Source of the DNA: Flectonema sp. DT1601
Lineage: Eukaryota > Euglenozoa > Diplonemea > Diplonemida > Diplonemidae
Direction: 5' to 3'
NCBI GenBank assembly: GCA_964019425.1
Contig: OZ025783.1
Location: forward strand, 310,001 to 374,000
Length of the DNA: 64,000 nt
Numbering within the stretch: position 1 is the stretch's first letter; every line of letters starts with the position of its first letter. This document shows positions 8,923 through 18,800 of this stretch, piece by piece. The position numbers and the translations under genes were made by a program. Below the pieces are notes generated by a model. It made no database searches, was not told the origin of the DNA, and was given only the letters and a program-made list of their open reading frames with translations.

Positions 8923-10551
8923 TTTATTTTTATATTCTTTTTTAGGTTAAACTCGCTCGTCTACATTTACCTGTAACAAATATGATTGAGAGGCCTTTCC
9001 ATGGCAATTTCACTTTTCTTTTTCACAGAGAATTCAGGCTAATCTACTATGTTTGTTTTTTCACATAGTAAAAAAAATCAAAAAAAAAAAAAGTAAAACT
9101 GTGTACAGCACAATACTTCAAGGCTGTGGTAATGTTGTGCTAGAGTAAAGTTTTTTAAGTGTTTTTTTTTTTTTTTCTTTTTTTTTCAACGGATGAGAGG
9201 CAGATTAGAAGAGCAAAAAAAAATAATAAATGCTCTTTATTAGCGGCTTTCAAGAAGTGCAAATCCTGCGCAATGACTGCAGTTGCTCGAGTGTAAACAC
9301 CAACACTTGAAAGGGGTTGATAAAGAAAAGAAAAAGGAGGGGGGGGAAGCGGACAGAGAGAAATATGAAATATTTCTTCCGCCTATGCTGTGTTTTCTGA
9401 TAACATTGCGAACATCATTTTATTGCGCGAAAAATACGTTTTATTTAAAATAAAAAAAGAAAAAAAACCCGCAAACCTTTTTTTTTCCACACTTTCCTTT
9501 TTTTTTTTTTTTTTTTTTTTTGATTGTTTTTTTTCCCACGAATTTGCGGGAAAAAAAAAATAACCGTGTAATAATGGTGTAAAAATTGAAGGTTTTTTTT
9601 TTTTTTTTCTAATTTTATTTAAAAACTCATATTTGCCGAAGGGGAGGAGACATTCTGCATCATGAAACAACATATTTTCTTTTCTTTTTTTTTTTTTCCC
9701 CCCCACATTATTTTTCACTAATTATACGGAAGGCACGGACCCATGCAGAGCTGTAGAGTTAAATCGCTTGTGAAAAACGATTCCTCATCGGCATCTAGAG
9801 TTCCAGCATCAAAAGCATGATTGGAGTTGAGGAAGGAAAACACTGCTGTCAAACATGCACTTTGATTACAATTGAATCGAATTATAGTTTTGCACATAGA
9901 GAGTTTTGAAACATCAAGTAGAAAGGGGCAGAGGAGCAGAAGGGGAAAAGAGAAAAAAAAAAGAATTAATTCTCAGAAGGTGTGTAGGGTCTTAATGTGT
10001 AAATATGATTAACCGATTCAGATTACTATTCAGCTGAATGTCGTAACCACCAAAATGGCGGATAGTATGATACCTTGCGACATAGAAAGCTGAAAAAAAA
10101 GTAAAATCTCATCGTTTCTCCACGCTCAACGACGTTCGTAACAAAGAGACTTAAAGTCATTTTTTATTTATCGCAAAAAAGTAAAGTTTTTTTTTTTTTT
10201 TTTTTCATTCTATTCCCCTTCCAATGCTTCAGCATCACAATTCCCAGAAGAGGTCTAGTGACACAAAGCGCACGCTTGACCATTAACGCGCCTTCAAATT
10301 AACTGAAGGCAAACAGAATATCGAGAAGAACAAGAAATATCTACCCTTCCAGTCCACAGAGGGTCGGAGGTTACAGAAGCGCTTTATAGCGTAGCTGAAC
10401 TAAGAAGCAATAGCTTACATGGCGAATTTGCTACACTATGAAGTGAAGCAAAACATTTGGTTCGCTCTACATTTAAGAAATGCAGGGGCGGGAAGGAAGG
10501 AAAAGACTACGAGATTTTTTTTTTTTTTTTTTTTTTAGAGATATGTGATCA
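8923..10551. other. Intergenic region with homopolymers and a 59-codon ORF
   Basis: Apart from the small ORF at 9718-9897 I see no gene. The stretch has several A/T runs (about 9163-9187, 9500-9522, 10186-10205, 10516-10536). A less AT-rich part at about 10220-10500 contains no recognisable feature. Confidence 0.6.
9718..9897 (-). CDS. Possible small protein of 59 residues
   Basis: ATG to TAG encodes 59 residues, beginning MCKTIIRFNCNQSACLTA and ending LQLCMGPCLPYN. The composition is mixed and protein-like (hydrophobic stretch TAVFSFL, an acidic patch DADEE, five cysteines), unlike the homopolymer translations around it. A pyrimidine-rich stretch lies upstream. I do not recognise it. It could be a short gene, an exon of a spliced gene, or chance; a 59-codon frame is not rare in 64 kb. 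Confidence 0.25.
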   Translation of the reverse strand: MCKTIIRFNCNQSACLTAVFSFLNSNHAFDAGTLDADEESFFTSDLTLQLCMGPCLPYN

Positions 10552-10977
10552 CTAATAAACAAGTGTAGAATATTGATTAACCGCATCATACATCGGTCGG
10601 TACATCGGTATAAAGCCACCCGTGTGAGGTACTACCAAAACCGGAGGTACTGGTTTTGGAATTGTTTGCTGCAACACAACTCTGCTTGTCTCACAAAACA
10701 CATGTGTTTCACCTGCTTCTGTTAGAATATCAATGCTTCCGTCAGGATGGGCACATTTACTTTTTACTAACCCGGGCACTAATTCTCCTTCTATCTCTAA
10801 CAGCACATTGCTTCCTAATGACATCCCTTTTGCCTTAGACAGCTTCTCGAGCATCTCTAGATGAGGAATGAGTTCCCTTTGCTGATTCTGTAACAACTGT
10901 TCAACAGCACGCTTCTGTCTGTCGATGTTCAAGGCAAGCAGCTTAGATTTCATTCTGCGGTTGCGGGCACGGGCCAT
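10552..10977 (-). CDS. Small protein with a possible Tudor/SH3-like core
   Basis: A 141-residue protein I cannot assign to a named family. The N-terminus (MARARNRRMKSK) is strongly basic, then residues about 15-50 form a predicted amphipathic or coiled helix (RQKRAVEQLLQNQQRE). Residues about 53-108 run GSNVLLEIEGELVPGLV...DGSIDILTEAGETHVF, which looks like a five-stranded Tudor or SH3-like barrel. The tail is rich in Pro and Tyr. If the Tudor reading is right, it would bind a peptide or nucleic-acid ligand; this is inference from pattern only. The start ATG follows a (CA)n leader much like that of the Old Yellow Enzyme gene. Confidence 0.7.
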   Translation of the reverse strand: MARARNRRMKSKLLALNIDRQKRAVEQLLQNQQRELIPHLEMLEKLSKAKGMSLGSNVLLEIEGELVPGLVKSKCAHPDGSIDILTEAGETHVFCETSRVVLQQTIPKPVPPVLVVPHTGGFIPMYRPMYDAVNQYSTLVY

Positions 10978-11818
10978 AGTCGTGTGTGTGTGTTGTGTAA
11001 TAACCTATATGAGTACTTGATATTCGTTTACTTGTGTTGATGGACATTAAATAGGGAAATTTTGATTTACTCTCACCACCAAAAATAAAACTAACATAGA
11101 CTGTGGAGTGAAATAGTTAATAGAAAATAGAACTGCTGGTGACAATTTTTTTTTTTTTTTTCCATTATTTCCATTTGATTCCCGCCTCCCCAGACAAATA
11201 AAATCAATTTTTTTTTCCGGGTTTTACTACAAGGTACTAACTTTGTGCTGGAAGCTAAATTATATTTTATCGGTTTTCCCTTCAAATGAATTGTTTGGGT
11301 AAACACATGCAAGAAACACTCGTACTAGTGGTAAAGACCATACATCTTTGTGAGCTTCGTTCACTTTTTTCTTATTGTTTTCTGGGACCAGAAATTGACC
11401 CAATGTCAATCATGTGGTGGTGGAAAAATATTTACGGAATGAGTATGCAGGATCCCTAAAAGAACGACTTCTTCCGGTATGTTCACAATATTTTTTTTTT
11501 TTCTATCTTTTTTTATCAGTTTGCTACTCCTTTCTCACCAGATAGTCAGGACTGTACCTTATGACTTACTCAGGAAGCTGACTACTTGTCGTACTATTCT
11601 ACACAAGGCAGTATGTGCAGTTTCCTTTGACTTAAGAGTTTTGTTTTTCTTATTTGGGAATTCAACAGAAGAAGGACGTATGTAGGAGCTGTAGATTTTT
11701 ATGTTCTTTCAGAAATTACTTTTTGGGGTCAGTTTAACATATTTCAATATATTTATATTTTCTTTACACTATTTTTAACTTAACATTCTTATTAACTACA
11801 AGGAATTCAGACGAGGTT
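10978..11818. other. Intergenic region
   Basis: No gene or structured element is recognised. The left end is the CA-rich 5' flank of the 141-residue gene, the right end the 3' flank of the cold-shock gene. T runs occur near 11147-11161 and 11491-11502. Confidence 0.6.
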
Positions 11819-12550
11819 CTATCGGGAACCACGACCTCTGGAACGGTTCGCGTTGTAAGGGGCAGCACGGTCCCATTCACGAAGTCCTCCGTAACACGAC
11901 TTAAATTCGTCAATTGTGTAAGCAGCACCATCAGCTGTGTCAATTCTACGTGGCGGACCACCAGTTCCACGTCCTCTTCCTACTGGGAGTGGACGTGGCT
12001 TTGGTGCTGCTGCTTCCCACTCTCTAGTACCTCCGTAGCACGCAACAAAACCCTCTTTTGGGTACGATTGTCCATCAGCTCGATCAATTCTCGTTTCTGC
12101 GACTGGTTCAGCCCTCGGTACTGAATTCCTCGGTGGTCCTTTCTTGCCTCCCTTTCCTGCAGCGCGTCCTCCCTTTTTACCCTTCGAACCCTTGCCACCT
12201 CCCTTTTTTCCTCCCTTTCTGCCTTTACTAGGCAAGTTCTCGTGGGGCTCTTCGCCAGCTAAAGGAGCAATCTTGTCGCGAACGAAGTCCTTCCACTCCC
12301 GTCTTTCTGCGTCAAGCTCATCCCTCGTTGGAACTTCGTTCTCAAGCACAACAGCTGGTCCAGAGACGTTAGCACCCTTAACACGTCCACCGTGTCCCTC
12401 AACGACTATGGTGTCAAAATAGCAAAGTTCACCTACCTTCAACCTGCATCCTGGGATCTCTGTATGGTGAATATACACAACATCTCCTCCATCACTCTGG
12501 GCAAACCCGTGGCCTCCTCTCCATGTCTTTACGGTTCCTTGCTGCGACAT
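11819..12550 (-). CDS. Cold-shock-domain protein with two DG..Y/YGG..EW repeats
   Basis: A 243-residue nucleic-acid-binding protein. A cold-shock domain fills residues about 4-69, with GTVKTWRGGHGFAQ (RNP1-like) and DVVYIHHTEI (RNP2-like). An acidic/basic linker (about 72-105) is followed by a Lys/Gly-rich tract (108-140). Two copies of a ~30-residue motif follow at about 154-183 and 203-231: RID.ADG..Y....F..CYGG.REW..AAP. Glycine-arginine-rich segments lie between and after them. Y-box-like proteins bind mRNA or single-stranded DNA; the RG tail supports RNA binding. I have seen similar YGG..EW motifs in dinoflagellate-type proteins, but that is recollection and not proof of lineage. The gene is richer in GC than its spacers, as expected if highly expressed. 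Confidence 0.88.
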   Translation of the reverse strand: MSQQGTVKTWRGGHGFAQSDGGDVVYIHHTEIPGCRLKVGELCYFDTIVVEGHGGRVKGANVSGPAVVLENEVPTRDELDAERREWKDFVRDKIAPLAGEEPHENLPSKGRKGGKKGGGKGSKGKKGGRAAGKGGKKGPPRNSVPRAEPVAETRIDRADGQSYPKEGFVACYGGTREWEAAAPKPRPLPVGRGRGTGGPPRRIDTADGAAYTIDEFKSCYGGLREWDRAAPYNANRSRGRGSR

Positions 12551-12559
12551 ATAGTGTTT

Positions 12560-13915
12560 GGTTATTCTTTAGCATGTGATTATAAGATTGGCTATCGAGA
12601 AACTACAAAAGTTTTGATGTTTTTCGAATAGCAGACATGCAGATGTGCCACAGGCTCGTTATCAAAACAATCCAGCGCTGGGGGGTAATTAACCAGAGGT
12701 ATGGGTAATTGGGAAGTACTGGCTGGTCTTACTCTAGTATAGATGTAATTCTTTACGTTTCGCTGTGCCTCGACTATCCCCAGACCCTTCACAAAGTGAA
12801 AAAGGAATTGTTGCAACGTTAACTACTTCAGAACGACAACAATGCCCTCACTTTTCATCACTGGGAGTAACCGACTTGGCACTATTAGGGTTTCTTAGTA
12901 GGCGATTGGGAGTAATCCCATCTACTGATAACTGAGTACTCTCAGTAATTAGGTATTATTAGGAACAACAACTATTCCATTACTTGGCTGCATCAGTGTT
13001 TCAGATATTTTGAGGCGCTGGGTCGGGAAGTAAGTACCTCACGTGGTTGTTGTTAGCTGTAGGATCGATATTCTGTCCATCTCGTCGTTGTATTGATTAG
13101 AATCGGGTAGGGAGTTGATTGGTCCGAATCGGTGTAAGCTCATCATAGAGGAATGCTCTTCTGGGGTTCACTACTCCATGTCGGGATACTGCTTTGCTGT
13201 CATTCCTTAATTCAGAACTGGAAATAAGAGGAATCACAATAAGCGCAGCCGTTTCCAGACGCGTGCTTTGGAAGCTTCCGTTTTCGCACCCGCAGAGGGT
13301 CCGACAAGTAACTACAACAAACCAATAACGACTCAGATAGTTGACGGGGCGTAGTATCAGAACAGGATCATCATTTCTGTGTAGCGTTATTCGTCTAACC
13401 AGACTTCTGTGTTCGTAGTCGTGGTATCCATCACTCTGCTCAACAAGTGTTGTTAAGAGAACAGAAAAGAGTAGTTGAGGAAGGCTCTATGTCAGAACAC
13501 TTCATTAGATATCTCGACGACTAAACTAATGTAAATATTCAACTTATTCTTCTCTACTGTCGCTATATGAGTTGTCGAATCTTTATTCTGCTTTCATTGG
13601 AATTCTTCTTCGAGATCATCAGCAAACAAACGAAAGAAAAGAAGCGACTCGTCAAAAGATGACTCCCACTCAGAGAGTTTCGTAAGTTGGATCTCAAGGT
13701 ACGAAAGCTAAAAGTGTTATAAGTTATTCTTCAAAGGTGTGCTTTTCGAACGGAAGGAGGAGAAGCACCTCCTCTATCTTTCAAACGTAATACTTATCAA
13801 GTGGTGAGTGTAGGAAGAGCAATATGGCTGTCTGGAAGTTGTGTTTTCCAGCAGGCAACTTGTGCTCCCGTTGAAGCAATTTTCTAAATAACTACTAATG
13901 AGTAATGTGTAAATG
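12560..13915. other. Homopolymer-poor block of unknown nature
   Basis: Over about 1.35 kb there is no A or T run longer than about five, in contrast to every other long spacer here. Base composition looks more balanced by eye. No reading frame begins with ATG and runs 60 codons; one open stretch at 12592-12816 (minus) lacks an ATG. Small inverted repeats occur, for instance AGGAGG/CCTCCT near 13756-13775. It might be a non-coding RNA gene, spliced leader exons or a decayed gene. I recognise none. Confidence 0.4.
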
Positions 13916-14085
13916 CAGTTTTTTTTTTTTTTTTTGTCTTTTCTTTACAGTAAGAGAATCAACAGCTTCAAGGAAGACTCCCTTGAAGCCAATGCTCTTT
14001 TAATTATATTTTTTTCCCTTTTTTTTTTTCCCCCTCCCCTAACCCTCGTGTTGTATTTATTTAAACATTTTTAACAGAAAGACAA

Positions 14086-14116
<31 letters not shown>

Positions 14117-15395
14117 GATAAAAATAATTTTGCTCAACAAGAAGAAGAAAAAGAAAGAAGAAAAAAAAAGAGAAAAAAAAAAAAAAAACCAGTCGCACAA
14201 AAGCAAGTTTTTTTTCGCCGAAGCGAAGATGCCGGGAAGAAACCACATGCTAGTACAGTTCTTTTTGTTACCAGAAATACAGTGCAGTAATTCCTTCTTT
14301 TTATCATGAGTACCACAATTGTGTAAATGCTTTTTTTTTTTTTTTAAAGAGAACAGCACAAGACAAGAAAAATTCTTCCGCAATAGTAACTGCTTTCAGT
14401 ATTTTTTTTTTTTTTTTTTTTTTTTAAAAACGAAAAACGGTACCTGCTCAGGTATTCATTCCTTTTTTTTAAATGAAATAAACAATTTTTCGTAACATGC
14501 CTCCCTCGTTGGTTAGGTAATTGTTTTAATCTACTTTCTTGCAATCGGTTCGAGCAACCAACCAACTGGTTGAGTTTATGTATAATTTAGAATTCGAGTG
14601 AGTGACTAATTAGGACCTTTGAGGGAAATCGTTCCCTAAAAATACTGCAATGCTTACATCAATGATATAACAATCGGAATCATCAGCGAAAATTCTTTTT
14701 AATCCATGAAAAGGCAGCAGCAACAACAAAATAGAACTACTGCTTACGGTATAGCTAACTGACGAGGATCAACAAGAAAAAAGTCACATCTTTGTTGTTT
14801 GATAACTGTTTATTTTAATTAATAATAAGATAATTCAAGGAAAAAAAATTTCTCAGAATTTTTTTTTTTTTTTTTTTTTTTGGGGAAAGTTGCCCTTAAA
14901 GATTGGACTGTTGGATTAGAAAGGGGAAGGGAGATTAACTTAATAAAAACTATTCATAACTATCTCAAAACTAAAGAATGAAGATTTACGGGGGAATTTT
15001 TTTGTTTTTAATCACATGTCGTTTACTCCCACATAAAGAAAAAAAAAAATTTCGTGCAGACAATCACGAAGCAGCAGACCATAACAGATGAGTTTGTTTT
15101 TTTTTTTTTTTTTTTCTTTTTCAAATCAGTGGCAACTGGCAACCCCCAAAAAAAGAAGAAAAAAAAAGTTAGAAACTAATCGCTTCGTAATTAAGATGTC
15201 AGTGATAATTTATATATAAAATAAAAAAAAAATTTAAAATGTTTTGTTTTTTTTTATTACCGTTAAAGAGCAAGAAAGCAGGAAAAGCAATGCAAATAAA
15301 TAAGTCTGTTAATTTTTTTTTTTTTTTTTTGAAATGAAAGTATTATGATTTATCTAAAGAACTAAAAAGAATATGAAGCAAAAAATAAAAAAAAG

Positions 15396-15507
15396 GATCG
15401 GCCAAACTTCACTTTTTACTTTTACTCACACCTTTATTTTTGTTTGTGTGCAACTTGGTACAAAATCCTAATTTCCTAAACAAAGGTTTGTAAGTACAAA
15501 AGAACAA
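15396..15507. repeat. Dispersed 3'-flank element, copy B
   Basis: Starts GATCGGCC and continues ...AACTTCACTTTTTACTT. It aligns with copy A (5232-5381) in the same orientation, lacking copy A's extra ~40 bases and hairpin arm. It lies 320-430 bp beyond the stop of the giant gene, a position like that of copy A behind alpha-actinin. Confidence 0.65.
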
Positions 15508-15826
15508 ATAATCATCAAGCCTAATCATCAAAACAGGCCACCGGTTGGAAAAAGGAGACCCCCGCAGAACAAGAAAAAAAAAAACATATGAAAATCTAGT
15601 TTAAAAAACGCACATTAATCCATTAAGGGATGCAAATAAATATCAGAAGAAAAAAAAAACAGCATACAGCTACAGTAAATAATGTATGTACAGAATACTA
15701 CTAAATAAAACTATTCAGATTTGGCAGACAGAACCCTGTCTCTCAAACGAAATAAATTATTGAAAAGATGAAAATATAAAAATAAAATAAAATAAAATAA
15801 AATGAATACAGTCGGTTAAACTATCT

Positions 15827-18800
15827 CTAATCTGCCAAAACGAGTTCGTCTTCACTTCCCTCGTAAACTGATCTGATGTCAGAAACTTTTCTGACTGGTG
15901 CTCCATACACAGGTGGAGGTGGCGGAGAGTCATCCAATATTCGAATTGTCTTCTCAATATCATTAAACAAAAATAATAAAGTATCTAATAACTTATTACT
16001 ATCAGAAGGGATGCTTTCAAGGATGAGTTCTTTTTGACTAATTGCAGTTGACAACGCAGATGTCGCGTCAATTATCAAATTTGAGAATTTCTCAACCTGC
16101 GATTCCAAAGATCGTATAGCATCAGGTAAGTCAGCGTCCAGAGAGAATCTCATTTCTATATCAGTCTGACATCTCGTATCTTTCATTGGAGTGTGTTTAC
16201 CTGAAACTTCACTCATAATGTTCTTCAACATACTTCCTATATCGATTGAAATGTCAGAAATACTATCCTCCGGGTCTAGTCCAGCAGCTATTCTTTGCAA
16301 ACGATGTTCTTTTCTACGCTGACGATGTTTTAACTCCGTAGCCATTCCTTCTAATTCCTTCGCAAGTCTTGCTGCGTCAATCTTTTTTGGTTCTGAACCA
16401 GCTTGAGAATGAATTATATCTGGTGTTCTAGATCCAGTAGATCCTTGATGACTCTTTTCTCTTCTAAGTTTTTCATTCTCATCCGTTAAGCGTCTTGCTA
16501 GCAAGTCTAAGTCTTCTAATTTCTGAAGTACATCTTCGTTGTTGAAGTCTGCAGTCATTAGTCTGTCAGAGAGGATTTTATTTTCTGCTTCCAGATCCTT
16601 CACACGGTCTTGAGCATTTTGAATGTGTCCAGATATGAGTAGCTCTGCTTGTTCGAATGCTGTCTCCAGGTCGCGAAGTTCCTTCTCTTTCTCAGAGTAA
16701 GCTTCCTTCAAGTCGTCGTACTTTAGCTGCCAGTCATTTGAAGTTTCCGAACCCTTTCCAGAAAGTTGTTGAACAAGTTGTGTTCTCTTCTCTCGGAGGG
16801 TTTCCAGTTGTGGATTACTCGGATCGGATATTGATAGACTTTGAACTTCTAATGTCGTAGCCTGCAACTCATCCCGTAGACGACTCTTCTTATCATCATC
16901 CTGTTTGATGGCAAATAGCTGCTGCACTATATCCCTTCGAGCCTCACGAAGACCTTCTAATTCATGTTCTAAATCATCGTCGTCCTTTGACTGTAAAGAT
17001 TGGATCTGTTGAGTTACGGACTGAAGTTGTTGTTGTAGTTCTTCTGAGGAAAGAATAGTTTCGTCTTTTGGGATCTGATTTTTGAGATCTCGTAATGTGT
17101 CTCTAAGATCCTTTTCTTTATTCTCCAGTTCTAATATCTTCGAATCCTTGAAATCTGAGATTGCTTTCAAATGAGGACTGCCGGGAGTTTTCAAAACATC
17201 GATTTCACTTTGAAGTTTAACTTCTCTATTCTTCAGATTTTCGATGTCAGCTTTGTACTCTAATAGAGTTGGTGATTGTTGTACTTTATCATCTAACATT
17301 ACATTTAATCTTTGTTTAGCCAAGTCTTCTACTTCCTTTGCAATTATGGCATTTGCTTCTGCGACTTCTAAGTTCTTAGCTGCGTCTCTGATACGATCGT
17401 GAGCATCTGCGACTCTTTGTGAATAGTCTGATTCAGCTAGTGGTTCCAATGATACAGGACTACATTTCCTTAAGGCTGCCGTTAGTCTCTCATTTTCTTG
17501 TTCCAGAATTTCAATTGCGGGATCTTCTTCACGTTCAGCAATCATAGTGTATTCAGAGAAAAACAGTTCAGGTTTTAATTTATCATCATCATCATCATCA
17601 TCATTTTCAATAACCCCCGAGAGTTTAGCCTTTGCTAGCCTCTCTAATTCACGTGCAATTACGGCATTCGCTTCAGCGATATCAAGGTTACGACTGGCAT
17701 CTCTTATTCTGTTGTACACATCAATCAACGACTGCTCATCTTTAAGGTCTTCATTAGGAAGGTCTGACTCACAAATCATTGTGTATTCACTGATCTTTAG
17801 TTCTATTGATTTGCGAGCCTCATCTTCTTTTCTAAAATCAAGAAGTTCGATATTTAACTTATCAATAGTTTCTTGTAGTTGGTTAACGTCTTTCGTTTCC
17901 TTCAGCAGACTCTCGTCCTGTATACTTTCATACTTTAGTATCGCAGTTGGCTCAGATGATTCTTTAAGAGATACACTTTGAGAAGGTTCATCCTCTTTCT
18001 TCAAGATATCAAGTTCATCCTCTTTCTTCAAGATATCAAGTTCATCCTCTTTCTTCAAGATATCAAGTTCATCCTCTTTCTTCAAGATATCAAGTTCATC
18101 CTCTTTCTTCAAGATATCAAGTTCATCCTCTTTCTTCAAGATATCAAGTTCATCCTCTTTCTTCAAGATATCAAGTTCATCCTCTTTCTTCAAGATATCA
18201 AGTTCATCCTCTTTCTTCAAGATATCAAGTTCATCCTCTTTCTTCAAGATATCAAGTTCATCCTCTTTCTTCAAGATATCAAGTTCATCCTCTTTCTTCA
18301 AAATATCAAGTTCATCCTCTTTCTTCAAGATATCAAGTTCATCCTCTTTCTTCAAGATATCAAGTTCATCCTCTTTCTTCAAAATATCAAGTTCATCCTC
18401 TTTCTTCAAGATATCAAGTTCACCCTCAACTTCATTATACTTGTCTTTCAGAGAATCGTGTTCTGCCCTCAGCTTACCGAAAGCTTTGGAAAGAGAGAGG
18501 AGCTCCTCGGCATCTTGCTTCTCATCAGAGGAACTGTTGGAAGAATCCGACTGGTGATCATCACCAACAGAAACAGGAGCAGCAGCAGCAGCAGCAGCAG
18601 GCGAGTCTTCAGACTTCTCTTCGCAAGGAAGTTCTGCGACCCGCAACTTCGCAAGCTCAACCATCTCACGAGCTATGAGTGCATCCGCCTCTGCTTCTCC
18701 CAACTCCTTCGATGCAGCTTCCATTCGGACATGAGCTTCCTTCACCTTCTGTGTCGCTTCAGCAGGAGAGAGAACAGGCAGGTGAGAAGTGTCCAACTTC

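Larger units (their letters stand above)
12551..15826. other. 3.3-kb intergenic region
   Basis: No recognisable gene. It splits into two parts: about 12560-13915, nearly free of homopolymers (listed separately), and about 13920-15826, full of A/T runs. The right part holds copy B of a dispersed element (15396-15507) and an (AAAAT)n run at about 15773-15802 just past the stop of the giant gene. Confidence 0.6.

Noticed and set aside
12884-12900. Telomere-like TTAGGG
   Set aside because: A single occurrence, not tandem.
14057-14565. Several overlapping frames around 14.1-14.5 kb
   Set aside because: They are translations of A/T homopolymers (poly-Phe and poly-Lys).
17989-18425. Regular 27-bp repeats resembling a CRISPR array
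   Set aside because: The repeats abut without spacers, code for DELDILKKE in frame, and the DNA is eukaryotic.
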